Assembly (NCBI GenBank): GCA_041586735.1
Contig: JBFGZQ010000004.1
Location: forward strand, 163,675 to 227,674
DNA length: 64,000 bases
Source: Motiliproteus sp041586735
Lineage (GTDB): Bacteria; Pseudomonadota; Gammaproteobacteria; Pseudomonadales; Balneatricaceae
Direction of reading: 5' to 3'
A program made the position numbers and the translations under genes. Positions 7,036 through 14,942 of the stretch are shown piece after piece. The first letter of the stretch is position 1. Each line of letters opens with the position of its first letter. The notes under the pieces are model-generated. The model saw nothing but the letters and a program-made list of their open reading frames with translations, did no database searches and was not told where the DNA came from.

Positions 7036-8958
7036 ATGAAAAAATCACTGCTAGCGGTAGCAATCGCTTCCGTAATTATGGGCTACGCAGGCTACGGCTA
7101 TGCAGAACCCAATAACAATGACGCTACGTCGGGTAATAATGGCTCCAGCGCCACGCAAAATTCAACCGCCAATACGGACTCAGACACCACCACCGGAAAT
7201 AACCGCGATAACGAAGCCAACGACAACGGCAATAACCGCGATAACGACGCTGACGCCAATGACAACGGCGATAACCGCGATAACGAAGCCAACGACAACG
7301 GCAATAATCGAGACAACGACGCTGACGCCAATGATAACGGCGATAACCGCGATAACGACGCCAACAACAATAACCGCGATAACGAAGCTAACGATAACGG
7401 CGATAACAGGGACAACGACGCTGACGCCAATGATAACGGCGATAACCGTGATAACACCGCCAACAACAATAACCGTGATAACGAAGCCAACGATAACGGC
7501 GATAATCGGGACAACGACGCCAACGATAACGGCGACAACCGGGACAACGACGCCAACGATAACGGCGACAACCGGGACAACGACGCCAACGACAACGAAG
7601 CCAACGACAACGGCGATAATCGGGATAATGACGCCAACGACAACGGCAATAACCGCGATAACGACGCTAACGACAACGGCGACAACCGAGAAAACGAAGC
7701 CAACAACAATAACCGTGATAACGACGCCAATGATAACGGCGACAATCGAGAGAACGAAGCCAACAACAATAACCGCGACAACGACGCCAACGATAACGGT
7801 GATAATCGGGACAACGACGCCAACGATAACGGCGATAACCGGGACAACGACGCCAACGATAATGGCGACAACCGAGAAAACGAAGCCAACAACAATAACC
7901 GGGACAACGAAGCCAACGACAACGGCGACAACCGGGACAACGACGCCAACGATAACGGCGACAACCGAGAAAACGAAGCCAACAACAATAACCGGGACAA
8001 CGAAGCCAACGACAACGGCGACAACCGGGACAACGATGCCAACAACAATAACCGGGACAACGGCGATAATAGGGACAACGAAGCCAACGACAACGAAGCC
8101 AACGATAACGGTAATAACCGGGACAATGACGCTAACGACAATGGCAATAACCGGGATAACGACGATAACGGCGACAACCGGGACAACGAGGCCAACAACA
8201 ATAACCGGGACAATGACGCCAACGACAACGGTGATAACCGCGATAACGACGCCAACGACAACGGCGACAACCGCGATAACGAGGCCAACAACAATAACCG
8301 AGACAATGAGGCCAATGACAACGGCAACAACCGGGACAACGACGATAACGGCGATAACCGCGATAACGACGCCAACGATAACGGCGATAACCGCGATAAC
8401 GAGGCCAACGACAACGAAGCCAACGACAACGGTAACAACCGGGACAACGACGATAACGGCGATAACCGGGACAACGAGGCCAACGATAACGGCGATAACC
8501 GGGACAACGAGGCCAACGACAACGAGGCTAACGACAACGGCAACAACCGGGATAACGAGGCCAACGACAACGGTGATAACCGGGATAACGAGGCCAACGA
8601 CAATGGCAACAACCGGGATAATGAGGCTAACAACAACCAGGCCAACAATAACGGCGACAACAGGGACAACATAACGCTTGATATTCAGGCGGCAATCAAT
8701 ACCAGTCTCTTAAGTGCCACCGTCAGTGGTAATGCAGTAACCATGACTCAAACCAGCACGTCGACCACAACCGACAGTGGGTCAGGAGGAAATACATGGG
8801 ATATTAACCAGTCCAACACTGCGGCTGCCTTCAGCAACAGCATTGGTGGTAGCGCGTTCTCGGGCGCAACGGGTATCACCTCAGTCGGACAGTCTGCGGG
8901 TAATTCCAACAGCATCCAGATCAGCACTCCGGTGCAGGCCAACATGACGTTCCAATAA
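7036..8958 (+). CDS. Secreted Asn/Asp-rich repeat protein, candidate matrix fibre or adhesin
   Basis: 640 residues. A Sec signal peptide (about 1-23, ending GYGYA) is followed by a short Ser/Thr/Asn spacer, then about 490 residues built from roughly 45 units on the theme N-G-D-N-R-D-N-[DE]-A-N-D, with variant units NNNNRDN and DNEAND. The last 95 residues are different: Ser/Thr/Gly/Ala/Gln-rich, no Cys, with alternating patterns suggesting beta structure and ending NSNSIQISTPVQANMTFQ. That tail resembles the C-termini of the two smaller secreted proteins downstream. The repeats should be disordered or cation-binding, not globular. AAGGAGA upstream gives a strong ribosome site. The operon also encodes a C39 peptidase, as Fap amyloid operons do, but the sequence is not recognisably FapB or FapC. 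The gene is certain; the function is inferred. Confidence 0.8.
   Translation: MKKSLLAVAIASVIMGYAGYGYAEPNNNDATSGNNGSSATQNSTANTDSDTTTGNNRDNEANDNGNNRDNDADANDNGDNRDNEANDNGNNRDNDADANDNGDNRDNDANNNNRDNEANDNGDNRDNDADANDNGDNRDNTANNNNRDNEANDNGDNRDNDANDNGDNRDNDANDNGDNRDNDANDNEANDNGDNRDNDANDNGNNRDNDANDNGDNRENEANNNNRDNDANDNGDNRENEANNNNRDNDANDNGDNRDNDANDNGDNRDNDANDNGDNRENEANNNNRDNEANDNGDNRDNDANDNGDNRENEANNNNRDNEANDNGDNRDNDANNNNRDNGDNRDNEANDNEANDNGNNRDNDANDNGNNRDNDDNGDNRDNEANNNNRDNDANDNGDNRDNDANDNGDNRDNEANNNNRDNEANDNGNNRDNDDNGDNRDNDANDNGDNRDNEANDNEANDNGNNRDNDDNGDNRDNEANDNGDNRDNEANDNEANDNGNNRDNEANDNGDNRDNEANDNGNNRDNEANNNQANNNGDNRDNITLDIQAAINTSLLSATVSGNAVTMTQTSTSTTTDSGSGGNTWDINQSNTAAAFSNSIGGSAFSGATGITSVGQSAGNSNSIQISTPVQANMTFQ
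7198..8670 (+). repeat. Coding minisatellite of about 33-bp units
   Basis: Near-identical units of about 33 bp, interspersed with shorter 15-24 bp variants, run for about 1.47 kb. Because of the composition, two other frames are also open for about 520 codons, one on each strand (7100-8674 plus, 7098-8672 minus); their products are Thr-rich and Leu/Ser-rich low-complexity strings, and I treat them as by-products. Copy number probably varies between isolates and may be mis-assembled. Confidence 0.9.
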
Positions 8959-8966
8959 TGCGGTTA

Positions 8967-8996
8967 GATGCAGGTGTGGATCTCCACGCCTGCATC
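8967..8996 (+). promoter_or_regulatory. Strong intercistronic hairpin between the repeat protein gene and the next gene
   Basis: GATGCAGGTGTGG (8967-8979) and CCACGCCTGCATC (8984-8996) form a 13-bp stem with one G-U pair and a 4-base loop. There is no T-tract after it, so it is not a standard terminator. It probably stabilises the upstream mRNA or attenuates read-through, which would give more repeat protein than downstream products. Confidence 0.6.
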
Positions 8997-9041
8997 GGCT
9001 AATCATGCCGAGCGTATCCCAGGGAGAAAGAGGTAGCGACC

Positions 9042-9398
9042 ATGCTAAATATTAAAGGAGGTTATCTTTTACTGCTGCTATTCACTGCTCCAGCATGGTG
9101 TGAAACCACCGCTGATCTTGACAGCATTGAACTTAACTTGATGGATGACCCTGTCACAATGGGAGAGCTAGACCGCCAACGAGGCAGGGAGGGGTTCGAC
9201 TTTCAATTTAACGCAAATATCAACGAGCAGGCCGCCAAAGTCACAGAGAATCAGATTTCGGTGGGCAGAACAGGAGGAAATAGCATCTCAGATCAGGCGT
9301 TCACAGACACAGCGGGGAATATAACGGTGATTCAAAACTCGGGTAACGGCGTGGCAATCCAGAGTTCAACCCTGATCAATCTATCAATCACGTATTAA
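9042..9398 (+). CDS. Small secreted protein of the repeat-protein operon
   Basis: 118 residues. A signal peptide (LLLLLFTAPAWC) precedes a mature part of about 98 residues, and GGGAGAAAGAGG lies upstream of the ATG. The mature protein has an acidic start, the motif RQRGREGFDF, and a C-terminal half NITVIQNSGNGVAIQ-SSTLINLSI. The C-terminal motif recurs in the protein encoded at 10171 and more loosely at the end of the repeat protein, so the three look like members of one export or assembly family. It could be a minor fibre subunit, nucleator or chaperone. I do not recognise a named family with certainty; it is reminiscent of small Fap proteins. Confidence 0.7.
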   Translation: MLNIKGGYLLLLLFTAPAWCETTADLDSIELNLMDDPVTMGELDRQRGREGFDFQFNANINEQAAKVTENQISVGRTGGNSISDQAFTDTAGNITVIQNSGNGVAIQSSTLINLSITY

Positions 9399-9474
9399 TC
9401 GGGCCGCTCACCTTCTTACAGAGGTAAGCGACAATCGAATGGGAGCTTACACACGCATTCGAGGTGGATGGGGC

Positions 9475-10158
9475 ATGAATAAGATCTTTGCCATTGCGTT
9501 AATTTTTTTGCCAATGATGACGGGCGCACATGCAGGGGGGGTTTACGTCCCCGGCTTTAGCGGTAGTAATGTCATCAAGGTTGAAAGCTTTAAGGAGCGT
9601 AAATTTCGCAATGTAACTGCGCAACAATATGATTTCAGTTGCGGGTCTGCGGCCCTATCCACACTTCTTACCTACCACTATGACGATCAAACCAGTGAAG
9701 CTGACGCATACAATAGGATGTATCAGGTCGGCGACAAAGAAAAGATCAGCGCTGAGGGTTTCTCGCTGCTGGATATGAAGAATTACTTGTCAGAACGCGG
9801 TTATCAAGCGGATGGTTACCGCTTAGGATTGGATAAATTATTTGATGTCGGTGTTCCGGTAATTGCACTTCTTAACACCGATGGTTATATGCATTTCGTG
9901 GTTGTTAAAGGGATTGGACAGGACGAAATATTGGTAGGTGATTCCGCCTTAGGACGTAAGATTTATCAGCGGAATGATTTTTTAAAAAAATGGAATGGTA
10001 TCGCTTTTCTGATTCGAAACAAGGCCAGTATAGCCAAAAAAACGTTCAATTTGACGGATGAATGGCAGGTCACCTACCGTTATCCTAAAACAGCTCATCT
10101 TGACGGAAACAGTATCGCGAACCTTCTGGTCAATTTACCAAAATTACGTGATTTTTAG
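9475..10158 (+). CDS. Periplasmic C39-family cysteine peptidase (FapD-like)
   Basis: 227 residues from the ATG at 9475, preferred over the frame start at 9439 because it has AGGTGG upstream and begins directly with a signal peptide (MNKIFAIALIF...GAHA). Catalytic elements of papain-like C39 peptidases are visible: Gln50/51 and Cys56 in QQYDFSCGSAA, His140 in GYMHFVVV and Asp156 in VGDSALG. Unlike bacteriocin exporters there is no ABC transporter domain; a stand-alone secreted C39 peptidase is what FapD is in Pseudomonas Fap operons. Likely role: processing or export control of the neighbouring secreted proteins. One of these (at 10171) carries LHRGGF, a double-glycine-like site, but cleavage there is speculation. 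Confidence 0.82.
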   Translation: MNKIFAIALIFLPMMTGAHAGGVYVPGFSGSNVIKVESFKERKFRNVTAQQYDFSCGSAALSTLLTYHYDDQTSEADAYNRMYQVGDKEKISAEGFSLLDMKNYLSERGYQADGYRLGLDKLFDVGVPVIALLNTDGYMHFVVVKGIGQDEILVGDSALGRKIYQRNDFLKKWNGIAFLIRNKASIAKKTFNLTDEWQVTYRYPKTAHLDGNSIANLLVNLPKLRDF

Positions 10159-10170
10159 GGGGGCTCAGTA

Positions 10171-10758
10171 ATGAAGTTGGCTCAGCACTCCGTTTCATGC
10201 TCTATATCTATTTTACAGTGTCTGCTCTTGTCATTGTTATTTTCAACAGCAGTTGTTCGAGCTGTAGAGATTGAGAATCAGACCGACGGGATACTTAGTA
10301 ACTTGGGTGTGCTACCGCTACAGGATCAGCAGTTAGATCTGCATCGTGGGGGTTTTGTAATGCCAGATGGTATGATGATCTCGCTCGGTATTGCGGATCT
10401 GATCATGATCGACGGTGCACTGTTCGCTGAGCAATCTTGGCAAATTGCTCCGGCCACGTTGCAGCAATTATCACTGGGCGATATAACTACCGGCGTGAGT
10501 AGCGGTTTGAGCCAAAGTATTATCGATAATTCATTACTCCAGCAGGGAGGGCTTAGCGTTAGCAGTATGATAAATGCAGAGTCTCTGGCTATGACTACGC
10601 TGATTCAAAACAGTCAGGACAATCGCATCATTGAAACTTTTCGAACGATTAATATCGATATTAGCCAATTTGGTAGCATCTCCAATCATGTCGGGATAGG
10701 TAGCAGCTATTTATGGAGATCACCAAGTTTTCAGCATATGGATCTGACAAACTTTTAG
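10171..10758 (+). CDS. Secreted protein of the repeat-protein operon
   Basis: 195 residues. The signal peptide is long (to about 31, LLLSLLFSTAVVRA). The mature part has an N-terminal motif DLHRGGFVMPDG-MISLGI and a C-terminal motif TTLIQNSQDNRIIE-FRTINIDIS that parallels the 118-residue protein at 9042. There is no Cys in the mature part and no transmembrane barrel pattern. The gene follows the C39 peptidase by 12 nt and is last in the unit. The RGG-F segment followed by P-x-G is reminiscent of FapA/FapE-type proteins, but I cannot assign it firmly. No clear terminator follows before the convergent gene at 10912. Confidence 0.7.
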   Translation: MKLAQHSVSCSISILQCLLLSLLFSTAVVRAVEIENQTDGILSNLGVLPLQDQQLDLHRGGFVMPDGMMISLGIADLIMIDGALFAEQSWQIAPATLQQLSLGDITTGVSSGLSQSIIDNSLLQQGGLSVSSMINAESLAMTTLIQNSQDNRIIETFRTINIDISQFGSISNHVGIGSSYLWRSPSFQHMDLTNF

Positions 10759-10911
10759 TAAGGCTAAACCGCAGTTAAACCGCGGGGATCCGGTGTGATG
10801 ATTAAAAGACAAGCAGCGCCAGCGGGCCTATGCGGTCGAGGATAGCGTCGGTGATGATCAAATTGGCTCCAAGTCTCTATCGACAACTAGGCTGTGCAGC
10901 AAGCCGGATCC

Positions 10912-13428
10912 CTACGGGAGGGGGGAGGCGTCCGATGAGCAGCGGCTCCGTTCAGTCGCTAAACGCGCTGCAATCGCTTGATCTGCTAGACGCTTTCGGG
11001 TCAACAGGGCGATGGCTTGCGCCGGTGGTAGAGGATGGCTGAACAGGTAACCCTGGATCATATCGCAGTCTTCGGTTCTTAAAAATTGCAGGTCGGCCTC
11101 CTCCTCAACCCCTTCGGCGATCACCTGCAGACCCAAGGCATGGGCCATAGTGATGATCGACGAGAGGATGATAGAGTGGTTCTGCTCGCCGATACTCTGG
11201 ATAAAACTGCTGTCGATCTTAAGAATATCGATAGGCAGATTTTGCAAGTAGCTGAGCGATGAGTAACCAGTGCCAAAATCATCCAACGCTACCTTGATCC
11301 CCATCTTGCGAAGCTTGTTCAGGTTTTCGATCAGCCGTTGTTTGCCCTTGATAACTGCAGTTTCGGTGAGTTCAACATAGATATTTTTCGAGCTCAGGCG
11401 ATGGCGATGCAGACACCAGTCGATCTCGGTGATGATCTCTGGTTGGCTCAGGTGGGCTCCCGACAGATTGATGCCTACCTGTAGATTATCGTAACCCGCG
11501 TCCTGCCATTCACGGATCTGGCGACAGGATTCATTAAGTACCCATAAACTAATCGGAAAGATCAGGCCGTTCTCTTCCGCCAGAGGGATAAAGCGGTCGG
11601 GCGCAACATTTCCCAGGGTGACATCATTCCAGCGGATCAATGCCTCGAACGACAACAGTTGTTGCCGGTGACAGTCGTAAATCGGCTGATAGACCAGGTT
11701 AAAATCGTTCGATTCCGTGGCCCGGCGTAGGCGTTGCTCGAGTCTGGCCCGTTCCCGGGACTGTTCGCCCAGGGTGTGAGAAAAATACTGAAAGTTGTTT
11801 TTTCCTTGGTTTTTGGCCTGGTACATCGCCAGGTCAGCGTGGCTAATCAGCTGTTCTGCGCTGATACCGTCATCGGGCCAGAGGGCGATGCCAATACTGG
11901 TGCCCACAAAAAACTGGTGGCTGTCTATACAGATAGGCTGAGCTAAGGAGGCAATGATGCGTTCCGCGACCTGGCCTGCCTGATGGGGCGAATCCAGGTG
12001 GGGTAGCAAGACGGTAAACTCATCGCCGCCTAGACGGGAAAAGTTGGCGTTGAGATCGTCATGATCGATCCGGCCTGCTTGATCATCAGCCCGTAGATTG
12101 TCGAGCAGACGGTGGGCGACCTGTTGCAGCAAGCGATCGCCCACTGGGTGACCCATATTGTCGTTCACATGCTTGAAATTATCGAGATCCAGAAACAACA
12201 GTGCCAGTAACTTGCCATCTCTGTCACTGGCGGCCAGGGCGCGTTTAAGATTGCGGCGAAATAGTACTCGATTCGGCAGCCCGGTCAGAGAGTCTAGGTA
12301 GGCTAGGTGACGAATTTTTTCATTGGAATCGTAGAGCTCGATACTCATGCGGTTGAAGGTCGTCACCAGCTCACCGATCTCATCATCCGAGCTACGCTCC
12401 AGCTGGAGACGATTCTGGTTTTCGCCCAGATTGCTCAAGGCGCAGTTCAGGCTGGCAATGGGAAGCAGGATCTGGCGGCGTAACAGCAATAACAACAGCG
12501 GAGTAGAGACCAGCAGAGCGATGCCGGTGGTCAGTAGCACAATCATTCCGACGCGCTGGCTGGCGGCTAGCAGGGGTTGTTCGGGTAGCAGGGTATGGAG
12601 GTTTAGGTCCTTATTTAGCGGGATGGTTAGGTGATGCATTACCACGCCGTTAATGACCATTTTACGCCACTGGTCTTTGGGATGCAGATGCAGGCTTGCA
12701 AGCGCCTGCGGATCCATAGCAATCAGGTTGCTGTGAGGTAATGGGGTCAGCGGTTGTCCCTGACTGTTGCTGAGTATCACCAACGCTCCCTCCCAGGGCT
12801 CCGGTAGCCGCGGGTTGATGATTTTATCGATGTCCTGGGTGATGCTGAGAATACCGCGCAGCGGGGCTTGGGTGGTAAAGGGCTGATAAGTGCTGTTGCG
12901 CAGATAGATTGGCAGCGAGACGAACAACGCGCTTAGGCCTGTATCCGGGTTGATCCCCACAAACTCGCTGGATTCAAACTGGGTCTCCGATAGATGGCTA
13001 AAGAAGGGGGTGTTGAACTCCTCTTTGGTGATGTTGAGCAGGTTGCGATTGACCAGTCGAAGCGCCTCGGAACCATCGGGTAGCAGCAGCCGGACCTCAT
13101 AAAAATCGGGATTGGCGGCCTGGGTATTGGCTAGCTTGTTTAGCAAGGGGCGTTGCAGTCGCGTGTCCCGCTCCTTCTGATCCTCGCTCAGCAGATAGTC
13201 CTTGAGTAGGGTGTCATTAGCCAGGTTTTTGAGTGCAAATTGTGCACTGCGTACGTGGGTTTGATAGCGTTCGGCGAGCTGCTGCAGCTGGGTCTTGATC
13301 TGAATCCGGCTCTGGGTTTCGCTACTCTTCCACAGTTCCAGGTAGGCGAGAGTGCCTACTGAAGTTAGCGGTAGGGCAATCAGCGGGATGACCACTAGAG
13401 CGATTTTGCTGTTTAAGCGCATCGGCAT
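10912..13428 (-). CDS. Membrane GGDEF-EAL protein, c-di-GMP turnover
   Basis: 838 residues. A first membrane segment (7-31), a periplasmic sensor of about 260 residues, a second membrane segment (293-317) and a HAMP linker lead to a GGDEF domain (motif GGDEF at 467-471, intact) and an EAL domain (EALIRW at 595-600, intact, with later DDFGTGYSSL). Both catalytic signatures look competent, so it may make and degrade c-di-GMP. I see no RxxD inhibitory site at the usual distance before GGDEF; instead there is an acidic insert. It converges on the matrix-like operon, and c-di-GMP commonly controls such matrices, so a regulatory link is plausible but unproven. Confidence 0.9.
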   Translation of the reverse strand: MPMRLNSKIALVVIPLIALPLTSVGTLAYLELWKSSETQSRIQIKTQLQQLAERYQTHVRSAQFALKNLANDTLLKDYLLSEDQKERDTRLQRPLLNKLANTQAANPDFYEVRLLLPDGSEALRLVNRNLLNITKEEFNTPFFSHLSETQFESSEFVGINPDTGLSALFVSLPIYLRNSTYQPFTTQAPLRGILSITQDIDKIINPRLPEPWEGALVILSNSQGQPLTPLPHSNLIAMDPQALASLHLHPKDQWRKMVINGVVMHHLTIPLNKDLNLHTLLPEQPLLAASQRVGMIVLLTTGIALLVSTPLLLLLLRRQILLPIASLNCALSNLGENQNRLQLERSSDDEIGELVTTFNRMSIELYDSNEKIRHLAYLDSLTGLPNRVLFRRNLKRALAASDRDGKLLALLFLDLDNFKHVNDNMGHPVGDRLLQQVAHRLLDNLRADDQAGRIDHDDLNANFSRLGGDEFTVLLPHLDSPHQAGQVAERIIASLAQPICIDSHQFFVGTSIGIALWPDDGISAEQLISHADLAMYQAKNQGKNNFQYFSHTLGEQSRERARLEQRLRRATESNDFNLVYQPIYDCHRQQLLSFEALIRWNDVTLGNVAPDRFIPLAEENGLIFPISLWVLNESCRQIREWQDAGYDNLQVGINLSGAHLSQPEIITEIDWCLHRHRLSSKNIYVELTETAVIKGKQRLIENLNKLRKMGIKVALDDFGTGYSSLSYLQNLPIDILKIDSSFIQSIGEQNHSIILSSIITMAHALGLQVIAEGVEEEADLQFLRTEDCDMIQGYLFSHPLPPAQAIALLTRKRLADQAIAARLATERSRCSSDASPLP

Positions 13429-13773
13429 AGCCTCAGCGCATAGCGGGTTTGGAGTGGGATTACTAGGTCGGACGACATATGGCCAACCCAGTTGAAGATT
13501 ATGGGCTGTTGTTTAGCGCTCTCTAGGGCTGCCGTAGACAGGGTAGAGGGCAGTGGTCGCGCTAGCGGGACTAGATAAGTACGCATAGTCAGATCCTTGA
13601 CGTTGCTAATATCTATTTTGTTGCTGTGCAATATAGAGGGTTTTGACTCTGGTGGCTAGTCAGGTTCAAGCTGGGACCGTTGTTCCGGCGTGTTTACCGA
13701 CCCTTTAATATCCTCCAAGCTCAGGCGTCAAGCGCAGGACTACAACCAAGAGACTAGAGTCCCCTATGCGAAC
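13429..13773. other. Intergenic region without supported gene
   Basis: 345 nt upstream of the GGDEF-EAL gene and downstream of the Nif3-like gene. A minus-strand frame (13413-13631) overlaps the start of the GGDEF-EAL gene and has no recognisable features; I do not call it. Nothing else stands out. Confidence 0.5.
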
Positions 13774-14127
13774 TCAGGTTTCAAACGCAATGAGCTGATA
13801 AGCAGGGGTTTCATAGGGGTGGCTGGCCTTGAGGGCGGTAACGATCTCCGCTTTCAGCGCCCGCCTGAAAATCAGCTCCACTTTCATCTCGGGTTCCTGT
13901 TCGAGTTGATCCTGCTGGCCGATAAAGGGGTTTGCGCCCTGTCGAGGTCGGAACTGACCTAGCCCCTCTGTGACCCAGCAGCACTCTGAGTAATTGCCGA
14001 TCTGGCCAGCACCTGCGGCAAACAGTGCCCGCTGAGTGGCTTCAAGGTGGCTGTGGGGGACGTAGTATTCGAGTTTGTAGTGTTCGGTTTTGTAGTAGTC
14101 AGGTTTCAATGTTTCAGCTGTTAACAA
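13774..14127 (-). CDS. Nif3-like / PII-fold (YqfO-type) protein
   Basis: 117 residues. It has the YVPHSHLE...ALFAAGAGQIGNY start, the GQFRP-x-GANPFIG middle and the ASHPYETPAYQLI end of the single-domain proteins related to the inserted PII/CutA-like domain of Nif3 (DUF34) proteins. These occur widely in Pseudomonadales and have no settled function; metal binding has been suggested. The start is probably TTG at 14127, supported by GGGAGAG six bases upstream, since no ATG exists before the conserved core. Confidence 0.8.
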   Translation of the reverse strand: MLTAETLKPDYYKTEHYKLEYYVPHSHLEATQRALFAAGAGQIGNYSECCWVTEGLGQFRPRQGANPFIGQQDQLEQEPEMKVELIFRRALKAEIVTALKASHPYETPAYQLIAFET

Positions 14128-14165
14128 GCGCTCTCTCCCGGGTCTGGATGGCTGGCTGTATAGAA

Positions 14166-14810
14166 TCAGGGGATGTTGACCAGTTTGTGGGTTTGTAAGC
14201 TAAGGCGCCACTGGGGGTGTTGGCGGCAGTGGTCAAGACAGGCGGCAAGACTCAGATTTGCTGAGGGACCGTCGAGGGGTTGCAGATAGAAATGGGTAAA
14301 TGGCAGCTCGCTGAATTGTGATGGATCGATGCCGGGTTGCGGATGCACCAGCTTTAGCTCGTCGCCACGGGTGAGTTGCAGCGCCGCGCTGCCCTTAGGG
14401 CTGACGCAGATCCAGTCCAGTCCTGGCGGTGCGGGTAGGGTGCCATTGGTCTCGACGGCGACTTCGAAGCCCTGGTGTTTGAATGCCTGTATTAATACAC
14501 TGTCGAGTTGTAGCAGCGGTTCACCGCCGGTACAGATGACATAAGGTCTGGCGCCTCGGCTGTCGCTGCAGTGGCTATTCCAGAGCTTGAGCACGGCAGC
14601 AGCTAACGAGTCAGCATGGCTATATTTAGCACCTAACACGCCGTTGGTGCCCACGAAGTCGGTATCGCAAAAATCGCATGCAGCTTTGGCGCGGTCTTGC
14701 TCGCGTCCGGACCACAGGTTGCAACCACTAAAACGGCAGAACACCGCGGCGCGTCCTGCGTGAGCGCCTTCGCCCTGGAGGCTATAGAACAGTTCTTTTA
14801 CTGAGTACAT
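14166..14810 (-). CDS. queE: 7-carboxy-7-deazaguanine synthase (queuosine pathway radical SAM enzyme)
   Basis: 214 residues from the ATG at 14810 (MYSVKELF), which fits the family; the longer frame starts with TTG and adds 21 unlikely residues. QueE rearranges 6-carboxytetrahydropterin to 7-carboxy-7-deazaguanine. The radical SAM Cys motif is the long-insert form seen in this family: CRFSGCNLW then CDFCDTDFVG. TGGEPLLQLD is the SAM-binding segment. No other queuosine gene is in the window. Confidence 0.92.
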   Translation of the reverse strand: MYSVKELFYSLQGEGAHAGRAAVFCRFSGCNLWSGREQDRAKAACDFCDTDFVGTNGVLGAKYSHADSLAAAVLKLWNSHCSDSRGARPYVICTGGEPLLQLDSVLIQAFKHQGFEVAVETNGTLPAPPGLDWICVSPKGSAALQLTRGDELKLVHPQPGIDPSQFSELPFTHFYLQPLDGPSANLSLAACLDHCRQHPQWRLSLQTHKLVNIP

Positions 14811-14942
14811 GTATTCGCTAACTATCGGTTGGGCGCTCAAGCCAAGCGGGAAGCGCCCTGGCTTGAGCTGCAAAATGGATGTGGGTATTTAAGTCTGGGT
14901 CATTATAGCGCCAACGTCGTTCCGGTGGTTGGCTGACGACGG

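Noticed and set aside
7098..8672. 524-codon minus-strand frame and 524-codon alternative plus frame over the repeats
   Set aside because: Low-complexity by-products of the repeat unit, no start signals, fully inside the signal-peptide-bearing gene.
7036..8958. RTX-type calcium repeat toxin
   Set aside because: Units lack the GGxGxDxUx nonapeptide, and the protein has a Sec signal rather than a type I C-terminal signal.
13413..13631. Minus-strand 72-codon frame at the GGDEF-EAL start
   Set aside because: Overlaps the real gene, no ribosome site or recognisable motif.
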